This document shows, one piece after another, positions 1 through 7,348 of a DNA stretch of 37,276 nt. Source of the stretch: JANMDR01 sp031376425 (GTDB lineage Bacteria > Pseudomonadota > Gammaproteobacteria > Burkholderiales > Usitatibacteraceae); NCBI GenBank assembly GCA_031376425.1, contig JANMDR010000008.1, forward strand, positions 1-37,276, read 5' to 3'. Under the pieces are notes generated by a model, which saw only the letters and a program-made list of their open reading frames with translations, was not told where the DNA came from and did not search any database. Position 1 is the first letter of the stretch, and each line of letters starts with the position of its first letter. Position numbers and translations under genes: made by a program.

Positions 1-126
1 ATTGGCGATGCCGTTGCCGATATCACGGTGGGCAGCGCAGTGGGCAACTACAGCTGGCGCGAAAATCGGGTATCGGCCGCCATTGGCCTGATGATGGCAT
101 CGCCAGAATTTGTGGTGCAAAAATGA
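1..126 (+). CDS. DUF1800 family protein, C-terminal end only
   Basis: Frame 1 is open from the window edge and encodes 41 residues before TGA, ending in a segment with MMASPEFVVQK. This tail (ALGLVMASPEFQ-like) is typical of DUF1800 proteins. These are usually encoded directly upstream of a DUF1501 protein, as here. The stop overlaps the next start (ATGATGA at 123-129), so the two genes are probably translationally coupled. The function of the family is not established. The N-terminal part lies outside the window. Confidence 0.75.
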   Translation: MGDAVADITVGSAVGNYSWRENRVSAAIGLMMASPEFVVQK

Positions 127-1496
127 TGATTCAAACCCACAAAATTCGGCGGCAGTTTTTAAAACAGTTTGGCGCTATCGCAGCAGTCTCGCCTTTCGCC
201 GCTAACCTAGCGCTGGTCGGTAGCGCCGCTGCGCAAAACACCAGTAGCGACAACGCGGATTACAAAGCCTTGGTATGCGTATTTTTAAACGGTGGTAATG
301 ATCAATCCAACACCATCGTGCCGCTCAACGGTGCCGCCTATCAACGCTATGCAGCGGCGCGGCTTACCCTCACCCTACCACAAGCAAAATTGAGCGCCTT
401 GGCGCCACTAGGCTATAGCGGTACCGCTCTTGCCATGCCTTCTGAACTTAGCGGCCTTAAAAGCCTGTTTGATGCAGGCCAATGCGCTATATTGGCAAAC
501 GTCGGCACTTTAGTGCAACCCACTAGCCTAGCGCAATGGAATAACGGCAACCCCACCGTCGCCCTGCCCTATCAATTATTTTCCCACTCTGATCAAGCTA
601 ACTCATGGCAAACTGGCTTGCCCAATCGCGTCTCGCAAAGTGGTTGGCTAGGCCGTGCCGGTGATTTAATCGCACCGGCCTTCAATAATAGTGCACTCTC
701 CATTTGCATGTCGATAGCGGGTAATAACGTCATTCAAACTGGTGCACAAACTATTCAATATCAGCTCTCCACCCAAGGCGCTATCAAGGTAGATGATTTA
801 GGCACCGTCATGGGCAGCGCTAAAGCCGGTGCTGCACTACGGCAATTACTTACCGAACCGCGCACCCATTTGCTCGAAAAACAACTCAATAAAACGGCAG
901 CGCGGGCAATTGCATCGGAGGCCATAGTGTCTGCGGCGCTGGCAAACGTCACCGTAAATACGGTTTTTCCCAACACCAAGTTAGGCGCACAATTGAAGAT
1001 GACGGCGCGAATGATAGGCGCGCGCCAAGCCCTTGGTCAAACCCGCCAAATATTCTATGTGAGCGCGGGCGGCTATGATTTTCACGATAATTTAATTGTC
1101 GATCACGCTTTGCGTCTACGCGAACTATCAGAAGCGCTGGCCGCGTTTCACGCCGCCACAATAGAGCTTGGCGTAGCCCAAAAAGTAACCAGCTTCACAG
1201 CCTCTGATTTTGGACGCGCATTACAGTCTAATGGCCGTGGTTCCGATCATGGCTGGGGTGGGCATCACTTTATTGTAGGCGGTGCGGTAAAAGGCAATCG
1301 CATCTACGGCACCATGCCCGAAGCGGTATTAAAAGGCCCCGAAGATGTAGGCCAAGGGCGGCTATTACCAAGCACTTCAGTTGATGAATACGCATCTACC
1401 TTGGCACTATGGTTCGGCGTCACCCCCGCACAACTTGAAACTGTACTGCCCAATATCAGCCGTTTTCCAACTATGAATTTAGGGTTTTTAGGCTAG
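123..1496 (+). CDS. DUF1501 domain secreted protein (Tat substrate)
   Basis: The 457-residue product begins with a twin-arginine motif (RRQFLK, residues about 10-15), then a hydrophobic stretch and an Ala-rich cleavage region ending near AAAQ, so export by Tat is predicted. The body carries DUF1501 hallmarks: FLNGGNDQSNT near residue 55, YDFHDN near 320 and DFGRALQSNGRGSDHGWGGH near 360-385. The His/Asp-rich C-terminal motifs resemble the alkaline-phosphatase/sulfatase fold to which the family is distantly related, but no activity is firmly known. The start overlaps the DUF1800 stop by 4 nt. DUF1800/DUF1501 pairs are a conserved two-gene unit in many proteobacteria. Confidence 0.9.
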   Translation: MMIQTHKIRRQFLKQFGAIAAVSPFAANLALVGSAAAQNTSSDNADYKALVCVFLNGGNDQSNTIVPLNGAAYQRYAAARLTLTLPQAKLSALAPLGYSGTALAMPSELSGLKSLFDAGQCAILANVGTLVQPTSLAQWNNGNPTVALPYQLFSHSDQANSWQTGLPNRVSQSGWLGRAGDLIAPAFNNSALSICMSIAGNNVIQTGAQTIQYQLSTQGAIKVDDLGTVMGSAKAGAALRQLLTEPRTHLLEKQLNKTAARAIASEAIVSAALANVTVNTVFPNTKLGAQLKMTARMIGARQALGQTRQIFYVSAGGYDFHDNLIVDHALRLRELSEALAAFHAATIELGVAQKVTSFTASDFGRALQSNGRGSDHGWGGHHFIVGGAVKGNRIYGTMPEAVLKGPEDVGQGRLLPSTSVDEYASTLALWFGVTPAQLETVLPNISRFPTMNLGFLG

Positions 1497-1566
1497 CAGC
1501 CTGTCAGGGTTGGAGGCACCGCACGGCATCCCATGCGCATGTACAGCCGTCATATTTTCACCGTTT

Positions 1567-1590
1567 GGGCACGGCATACCGTGCCCCTAC
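1567..1590. repeat. Dispersed palindrome, GGGCACGG type, copy 1
   Basis: GGGCACGGCATACCGTGCCC (1567-1586) is a 20-bp palindrome with one mismatched pair, followed by CTAC. A perfect version occurs at 32477-32496. A more decayed relative (GGCCACGGGGTGCCCCCTAC) lies at about 1611-1630. It sits between the convergent DUF1501 and acetyltransferase genes, so it may also act as a bidirectional transcription stop. A 61-codon reading frame across this gap is made of these repeats and is not called as a gene. Confidence 0.65.
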
Positions 1591-1627
1591 ACGGCGATAT
1601 TTGTACATGCCGGCCACGGGGTGCCCC

Positions 1628-2539
1628 CTACTCACGCCGGCGTCGATAGTGATATTGATAAGCCGCTACAAATCCAAGCCGTGCGTACATATTAATGGCA
1701 GCTTGATTTTCGGTTTCCACTTGTAAAAAAGCGGCCGTTGCACCTGCTGTGCGCGCCCATTCCAGTAGGCTTTGTGTAATTATTTTTCCGCAACCCTGCC
1801 CTCTATATTCGGGCACTGTATAAATATTAAAAAGTCCCACATAGGTGCCGCAGGTGCGGGCAACGCCTGAGGCAATTTGCGTTTGCTGTGCATCATAAAT
1901 GGCACAAGCATAGGTTTTGCGGGGCAGTTGCACCGGGGTGGCAGTATCTTGAACGCCAGCCGCTGCAATAATGCTATCGAGCCACGTTTGCATTGCGGTA
2001 GCCGCACTGTTTTGCTCCTGCTCATGCTCCGGCTCCTGCCCATACAATCGCGCGGCGTGCGCTTCACGCGTTGCTGTGGCTGCAGACTCACTACGGGTAA
2101 GCATGCGCCATTGTGTGGCGTCGCCTGCATCAACGGGCTGTGCTTGCCAATGCCCTGTAGTGGTATTTAACGCTGTGCTGAATAGATCAACAATTTCCAT
2201 TACTTGCGTAGCGCCATACATCACGTAGCCGTGCTCTGCCAACGCCCTATCTACAGCCATTGCCGTGGGGTGATCACTAATTCTAAAGTAAATTTTTTTA
2301 CCTTGTTGCGCATACCATTGGACGCAAGTTTCCAGCCGTTCATTAAATACGCTCTGGGTGCTATCGGTTAGTGGTGCATCGGCAAATATGGTGATGGTAT
2401 TAGCACGCATCACGTTCGATTGACTGCTGCGCAATACCCAGCCACCGATGCGGGTTTCATTTTCTGCGGGGCAGGTGGCTAAGGTGAGAGCTTCCAAAAC
2501 CAAGATATGCGCCGCAGTATCGGTAGCGATTGCCGTCAC
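1628..2539 (-). CDS. GNAT family N-acetyltransferase
   Basis: The 303-residue protein has a C-terminal GNAT domain. The acetyl-CoA pyrophosphate-binding loop reads YRGQGCG at about residues 243-249, followed by an amphipathic helix and the FLQVETENQAAINMYARLGF segment (about 270-290) typical of the last GNAT strands. The N-terminal 150 residues are poorly conserved and may be a degenerate second GNAT lobe. The substrate is unknown. The start is GTG at 2539, with no clear ribosome-binding site. It begins 9 nt after the amiC stop, so it is probably the last gene of a tsaE-amiC-GNAT transcript. Confidence 0.8.
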   Translation of the reverse strand: MTAIATDTAAHILVLEALTLATCPAENETRIGGWVLRSSQSNVMRANTITIFADAPLTDSTQSVFNERLETCVQWYAQQGKKIYFRISDHPTAMAVDRALAEHGYVMYGATQVMEIVDLFSTALNTTTGHWQAQPVDAGDATQWRMLTRSESAATATREAHAARLYGQEPEHEQEQNSAATAMQTWLDSIIAAAGVQDTATPVQLPRKTYACAIYDAQQTQIASGVARTCGTYVGLFNIYTVPEYRGQGCGKIITQSLLEWARTAGATAAFLQVETENQAAINMYARLGFVAAYQYHYRRRRE

Positions 2540-2548
2540 GCGTAAAAA

Positions 2549-4324
2549 CTAATTTAGTCTATCGTTGGAAGCGACCGTCGCTGTACGTGCCAAGGGTGGA
2601 TTTTTTTCAAAGTAGCGCACTATGCCCTCGGTAATGGCATTGGCTAATTTGCCTTGGTATGATTTATCTTTTAAGCGCTTTTCTTCATCGGGGTTAGAAA
2701 TAAATGCAGTTTCTACTAATATTGAGGGGATATCTGGCGCTTTCAATACCGCAAAACCCGCTTGCTGCACACTGGCCTTATGTAATCGATTAATGCCGCC
2801 TATTTCCGCCAGCACCGCTTTACCGAGCTTTAAGCTATCGTTGATTGAGGCCGTCTGCGAAAGATCAAGCAGGGTTTTTGCTAAATACGGATCTTCACCG
2901 CTTAAATTTACGCCACCGATTAAATCAGCTTCATTCTCGCGCGCGGCCAGCCAGCGCGCTGCGGCCGATGTTGCCCCACCTTCAGACAACGCAAAAACAC
3001 TGGCACCATTGGCATCCGGTCGCACAAAAGCATCCGCATGAATACTCACAAATAGATCTGCCTGCACGCTACGGGCGATGTTTACTCTTTCGTGTAGCGC
3101 AATAAAATAATCATCATCGCGCGTCAACACTGCTTGCATATTGGGTTGTGCGTCGATTTTTTCTTTCAATTTACGTGCGATGGCCAAGGTGACGTCTTTT
3201 TCTTTGGTACCTTTACGGCCACTCGCACCGGGGTCTTCGCCACCGTGACCAGCGTCGATCACAATAATAATTTGCCGTAGCGAATTACTCACTAAATTAG
3301 CCGCTAACTGCGCTTTGGCAGTGCTTTGCGCGGTTTTCAAGGAAGCAGCGTGGAGGGCTTTTTCGTTCGCTTTTTCTTTCGCGGCAACGTCAATCGGTGA
3401 TGGTTTAAGCGCCGCTGCAGGCGATGGTTTAATAGCCGCTGCAGCACTTACTATTGGTGGCACAACAGTGACTTTGGCTATCGTATCCCTTACCTTCGGT
3501 TCAACTGCGGCAACCTGCGCAACCACAGGTTTTGCCTCCGGCTTTACAATAGCCGGAGGCATTCCCGTTTGTTTTAGAGGCGCTGCTGAACTGGTGCTAA
3601 CTGAAGCTGTGGTGACTGCACTTTTTACTTCGGATGCAACATGACTTGGCATATTGGAAACAGCTGTATTTAGGGGTTTTACAGCTATTTCAGGAAGCTT
3701 ATCAAGGCTCTTTTCAAGACCTCTATCACCAGTTTTTGCCGCGAACATTTCCGCCATCGGGTCTACTGGATTTAGTGGATACACGTCTAAAATTAGGCGG
3801 TGCTTGTATTCACCAGCAGGTGCCAAGGTAAATAGCGATGGCTTTACATTGCTCTTTAAATCCAACACCACGCGTACGGTGCCTGGCTTATTGCGTGCCA
3901 CCCGAATTTGTTTAATGTAAGGATCATTCTCACGCACCCGCTGCGCTAAGGCAGCAAGCTCTGGCGTTATTTCAGCGGTCTCAATATCCACCACCAAACG
4001 TGCGGGATTTTGTAGCAGCAGCATTTGGTGCGAAATAGCCGTGGGCGCTTCGAAAGTAACGCGCGTATAAATAGGTGCGGGCCAAATGCGGGTGGCAGAA
4101 ATAGTGGTTGCAGTAGTGGTTGCGATAGATGCGGCAAAACCAATTCCGGCGACGGTACATAAAAACACGGCTAATAAGCCGCGCTGCAATAGGCAATTGG
4201 TACAAAGGCTGGCTAATACTTTTTGCAACACAGCAGACGCAGCACCATCCGCAACCACAATATTTAAGTGGTTGGCGGGCGTTGCTCCTGTTGTATTAAG
4301 CTCTTTAGCGCCAAATTTATACAT
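2549..4324 (-). CDS. amiC: N-acetylmuramoyl-L-alanine amidase AmiC
   Basis: This periplasmic zinc amidase cleaves the amide bond between MurNAc and the peptide stem to split septal murein. Order of parts: a hydrophobic export segment (about residues 47-68, LLAVFLCTVAGIGFA), an AMIN septal-targeting domain (about 75-185), a long Ala/Pro/Lys-rich linker, then a C-terminal Amidase_3 domain. In that domain the zinc ligands and catalytic Glu are visible in DAGHGGEDPG, SIHADAF and LVETAFISNPDE. The ATG at 4324 is preceded by GGGGCAGG and is chosen over an in-frame GTG at 4348; either start overlaps the tsaE 3' end. The unusually long stretch before the signal segment means translation could begin still later. 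The tsaE-amiC order is widely conserved. Confidence 0.9.
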   Translation of the reverse strand: MYKFGAKELNTTGATPANHLNIVVADGAASAVLQKVLASLCTNCLLQRGLLAVFLCTVAGIGFAASIATTTATTISATRIWPAPIYTRVTFEAPTAISHQMLLLQNPARLVVDIETAEITPELAALAQRVRENDPYIKQIRVARNKPGTVRVVLDLKSNVKPSLFTLAPAGEYKHRLILDVYPLNPVDPMAEMFAAKTGDRGLEKSLDKLPEIAVKPLNTAVSNMPSHVASEVKSAVTTASVSTSSAAPLKQTGMPPAIVKPEAKPVVAQVAAVEPKVRDTIAKVTVVPPIVSAAAAIKPSPAAALKPSPIDVAAKEKANEKALHAASLKTAQSTAKAQLAANLVSNSLRQIIIVIDAGHGGEDPGASGRKGTKEKDVTLAIARKLKEKIDAQPNMQAVLTRDDDYFIALHERVNIARSVQADLFVSIHADAFVRPDANGASVFALSEGGATSAAARWLAARENEADLIGGVNLSGEDPYLAKTLLDLSQTASINDSLKLGKAVLAEIGGINRLHKASVQQAGFAVLKAPDIPSILVETAFISNPDEEKRLKDKSYQGKLANAITEGIVRYFEKNPPLARTATVASNDRLN

Positions 4325-4776
4325 GCCTGCCCCATCTTGGTATTGCACAGCATTTGTAGCTGTCTGCCCTCATTTTCCAACGCCAACTTAAGCACAATAT
4401 CGGCTAATGGAAGACTTTCACCTGCTTTATCAGGCCATTCAACCAAACAAATTGACGTTGGGTTGAAATAATCCCGCAAACCTGCTTCAAGCCACTCTTC
4501 CGGATCCTGAAGTCTATAAAAATCAAAGTGATACAATGATAACCTAGAAACTACATAAAGTTCAACTAATGTATAAGTAGGGCTTTTTATGGTGCCTTCC
4601 ACCCCCAGTTGACGCAACAATGCCCGCGCAATTGCGGTTTTTCCCGCACCCAATGGACCCTCTAAATAAATCACCATGCCTGGCTGCAGCGCCTGCGCCA
4701 AAGCCCGGCCAATTGCATCAGTGGCATCGGGGTTCGCTAAAAATAAAGATGCAGTAGAAATTGGCGTGGAATTCAA
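4264..4776 (-). CDS. tsaE: tRNA threonylcarbamoyladenosine biosynthesis ATPase TsaE
   Basis: TsaE is the P-loop ATPase that drives turnover of the TsaB/TsaD complex making the t6A37 modification of tRNA. The Walker A motif GPLGAGKT lies at about residues 41-48. The family motif SPTYTLVE (64-71), YHFDFYRL and the Walker B-like LVEWPDK (about 110-116) follow. The 170-residue length is normal. The start is read as TTG at 4776, because no in-frame ATG exists before the Walker motif; this is the least certain part. The 3' end overlaps the 5' end of amiC, and the gene is divergent from queG with only about 32 bp between them, so the promoters must overlap or be shared. Confidence 0.93.
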   Translation of the reverse strand: MNSTPISTASLFLANPDATDAIGRALAQALQPGMVIYLEGPLGAGKTAIARALLRQLGVEGTIKSPTYTLVELYVVSRLSLYHFDFYRLQDPEEWLEAGLRDYFNPTSICLVEWPDKAGESLPLADIVLKLALENEGRQLQMLCNTKMGQACINLALKSLIQQEQRPPTT

Positions 4777-4808
4777 GGTAATCTCAATATAAATTACATC
4801 TACATAAT

Positions 4809-5924
4809 ATGAACACAGATACTACCCACACAGATTTTGCAGCGCTCACCGCCACAATTAAAACGTGGGCGCAAGAGCTCGGCTTTCAAGCCGTGGGCAT
4901 TAGCGATACCGATTTGCACACCGAAGCGCTCGGGCTACAACAGTATTTGCAGGAAGGGCGGCACGGCAGCATGGATTATATGTTAAGGCACGGCATGCTT
5001 CGCGCCGACCCTGCGCAGCTGGTGCCGGGCACCCTGCGTATTATTTCCGTACGGCTTGATTACACCCCCCCCGCCGCTGCGGATAGCTGGCAGGTGATGG
5101 CAGCAAGCGATAAGGCATTTTTATCGCGCTACGCCCTAGGGCGCGATTATCACAAAGTGCTGCGTGCCAAACTGCAAAAACTCGCCACCCGTATTGAAAC
5201 GGTGGTCAATGATGTGCAATACCGTGTATTTACCGATAGCGCGCCGGTGATGGAAGTAGCGCTTGCCCGCAAAGCTGGCATAGGCTGGCGCGGCAAGCAC
5301 ACTCTGCTATTAGCGCGGGAAGCTGGCTCACACTTCTTTCTAGGCGAATTATTTACCAACTTACCCTTGGTGGCTGATACGGTGACGAGCGATCACTGCG
5401 GCTCCTGTCGCAAGTGCATCGATATTTGCCCCACCCAAGCCATCACCGCGCCTTATAAGCTCGACGCGCGGCGCTGTATATCGTATCTCACCATCGAACA
5501 CAAGGGCGCGATTCCGCTTGAGTTTCGACGGGCGATTGGCAATAGAATTTACGGCTGCGATGATTGCCAACTAGTCTGCCCTTGGAACAAATATGCCAAA
5601 CCTACTCTAGAGGCCGATTTCGCCATCCGCCACGGCTTAGATAATATTGATCTACTCAAGCTATTTAGCTGGACCGCCGCACAGTTTGAAACACGCTTTG
5701 CAGGCAGCGCGATAAAACGTATTGGTCATACCCAATTTTTGCGCAATATAGCGGTAGGCTTAGGTAATGCGCTAAGCGATAGCACCTTGGCAGCTACTAA
5801 ACGCGCGGAAATTTTGCACGCCCTGCAAGACCGCGCCAACGATGCCGACGAAAACTTACGCGAACATATATGCTGGGCTATAGCGCAAAATCCGGCGCAA
5901 AATCCAGCGCAACATCAAGCCTGA
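4809..5924 (+). CDS. queG: Epoxyqueuosine reductase QueG
   Basis: QueG performs the last step of queuosine tRNA modification, reducing epoxyqueuosine to queuosine with cobalamin and two 4Fe-4S clusters. The 371-residue protein shows the N-terminal LGFQAVGISD segment, the DSAPVMEVALARKAGIGWRG core (about residues 147-166), and two cluster-binding cysteine sets: CGSCRKCIDICPTQAI (about 197-212) and CDDCQLVCPWNK (about 251-262). A C-terminal HEAT-like tail ends in Asn/Pro/Gln/Ala repeats (NPAQNPAQ). It is followed after 10 nt by the DUF429 gene, so the two are likely co-transcribed. Confidence 0.95.
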   Translation: MNTDTTHTDFAALTATIKTWAQELGFQAVGISDTDLHTEALGLQQYLQEGRHGSMDYMLRHGMLRADPAQLVPGTLRIISVRLDYTPPAAADSWQVMAASDKAFLSRYALGRDYHKVLRAKLQKLATRIETVVNDVQYRVFTDSAPVMEVALARKAGIGWRGKHTLLLAREAGSHFFLGELFTNLPLVADTVTSDHCGSCRKCIDICPTQAITAPYKLDARRCISYLTIEHKGAIPLEFRRAIGNRIYGCDDCQLVCPWNKYAKPTLEADFAIRHGLDNIDLLKLFSWTAAQFETRFAGSAIKRIGHTQFLRNIAVGLGNALSDSTLAATKRAEILHALQDRANDADENLREHICWAIAQNPAQNPAQHQA

Positions 5925-5934
5925 GCTGCCTGAA

Positions 5935-6828
5935 ATGGGAACAACAGACCCCCTCTTTTTTGGCGTCGACTTTACCAGCCGCCCCACCCCGAAAAAGCCT
6001 ATCATTAGAGCCTTAGCAAGGTTTTTAGCCGATGGTCAATTAAATGTTTACGGGCTTGAAACCACAACCTCATTAGCCGGTTTTGAAGCATGGTTGGATA
6101 ACCCAGCACCATGGGTTGCGGGCTTTGATTTCCCTTTTAGCCTGCCGCAAGAGTACATACAACACTTAGGCTGGCCGACGCATTGGGAAACACTGATGCA
6201 AACGCTAAGCACCCACACCCGCGAACAATTGCGCGGCTACAGCAAAGCCTTTTGCGATAGCCGCGAAATGGGCAATAAATTCGCCCACCGCCTCTGCGAC
6301 ATCGCCGCAGGTGCCAGCTCATCAATGAAATGGGTAAACCCACCCGTACTCTATATGCTGCTAGAGGGCGCTCCCCGCCTAGCTGCACGCGACATTAATA
6401 TACCGGGATTACGGCACCGCCCCAGCGCATCCGGCACGGCGCTGGAAGCCTATCCCGGCTACCTCGCCCGCGCCCTCATCGGCAATAAAAGCTATAAAAG
6501 CGATGATGTTGCCAAACAAGACAGCCAACGCAGCCGAGCCAGAGAAACGCTAATAACCAATCTGCTCACGCCAGTTGAAGATGGTGCGCAACTGCAACTA
6601 CCCCGCATAGTGTTAACGCCAGACGTTACTAAACAAGCACTCACCGATGCCTCTGGCGATAGCGTAGACGCTATTTTATGCGTAATGCAAGCGGCAATGG
6701 CATGGCAGGAACGGGCAATAAATTGGGGAATGCCGCATTGTGCGGTACCAACATCACCCACCGCTCAACGCCTTGCTATTGAGGGCTGGATAGCGGGGGT
6801 GATCACTACAGCCCATTGTTGTGCGTAG
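5935..6828 (+). CDS. DUF429 domain protein, predicted RNase H-fold nuclease
   Basis: The 297-residue protein begins with FFGVDFTSRPTPKKPI, where an Asp early in the first strand is the signature of the DUF429 RNase H-like fold. A second acidic strand reads WVAGFDFPFSLP (about residues 60-71). The C-terminal part has SGDSVDAILCVMQAAMAW (about 240-257), the third acidic position. DUF429 proteins are predicted nucleases, but the substrate is not known. ATG at 5935 lies 10 nt after the queG stop. Confidence 0.8.
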   Translation: MGTTDPLFFGVDFTSRPTPKKPIIRALARFLADGQLNVYGLETTTSLAGFEAWLDNPAPWVAGFDFPFSLPQEYIQHLGWPTHWETLMQTLSTHTREQLRGYSKAFCDSREMGNKFAHRLCDIAAGASSSMKWVNPPVLYMLLEGAPRLAARDINIPGLRHRPSASGTALEAYPGYLARALIGNKSYKSDDVAKQDSQRSRARETLITNLLTPVEDGAQLQLPRIVLTPDVTKQALTDASGDSVDAILCVMQAAMAWQERAINWGMPHCAVPTSPTAQRLAIEGWIAGVITTAHCCA

Positions 6829-6832
6829 TGAT
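6802..6832 (+). terminator. Possible hairpin terminator after DUF429
   Basis: ATCACTAC (6802-6809) pairs with GTAGTGAT (6825-6832) around a 15-nt loop. The structure spans the DUF429 stop codon and is followed only by a weak T-rich run, so termination is plausible but unproven. Confidence 0.35.
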
Positions 6833-6842
6833 TATTGGTTGA

Positions 6843-7248
6843 TTCCGTATCCTTGGCTTAAATGGCCATCAAAACGTAAAGGTGCCGCAGCAAACGCAGA
6901 AGAAAACCTGCCAATTGTTTATTGAACGAATTGCTGTCGTGCCGTTTTTCAACCGTGATACACTATTTATTGACGTGAAGATATTAGATATTTGCGTTCA
7001 AAAAATGGCTTACCGTAGGTAAAAACTTTAGTGCATCGCCAAGCTCGGTCGATTCCACCTATATGGAAATACGCACCGAACCTTTACCCTCAAAAATGGC
7101 GCAGGTGATTCTGCCCGTAAAACTATGTGTACATCGCGCACGTGGAAACGGCGCGTTTTATAAACCCAGCATCGAAGTAAGAAACTTAGAATGGTCGAGC
7201 GCTAATTTCCTTAAGGCTATTGAAAAAGATCTTGCTGCGCAAAAGTAG
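6843..7248 (+). pseudogene. Frameshifted remnant of an unrecognised gene
   Basis: An open frame from 6843 encodes LFIERIAVVPFFNRDTLF and IDVKILDICVQK, then shifts at a run of six A (7000-7005). The downstream frame continues with WLTVGKNFSASPSSVDSTY and runs to TAG at 7246-7248. Removing one A joins the two frames into one reading frame of about 134 codons with no internal stop. No convincing start codon is seen at the left, so the 5' end may also be lost. The protein family is not recognised. A 61-residue ORF starting at 7063 is only the tail of this frame. Confidence 0.45.
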
Positions 7249-7298
7249 GAGAATAATTAATCGTCTGAGTTCCTGCACGCGCTCTCAATTTGCATTAA

Positions 7299-7322
7299 GG
7301 GCGAATGATTATTCGCCCCTAC
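7299..7322. repeat. Dispersed palindrome, GGGCGAAW type, copy 1
   Basis: GGGCGAAT (7299-7306) and ATTCGCCC (7311-7318) form a perfect 8-bp stem around GATT, followed by CTAC. A sister copy with the same GATT loop is at 31591-31612. It lies 27 nt downstream of the leftward histidine-kinase stop and may act in transcription termination. Confidence 0.65.
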
Positions 7323-7348
7323 GTTCAGCACCTTCGCTCACCAAGGTA

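Noticed and set aside
1510..1695. Open frame of 61 codons after DUF1501
   Set aside because: It is built from the palindromic repeats and runs into the opposite-strand acetyltransferase; no ribosome-binding site or protein-like features.
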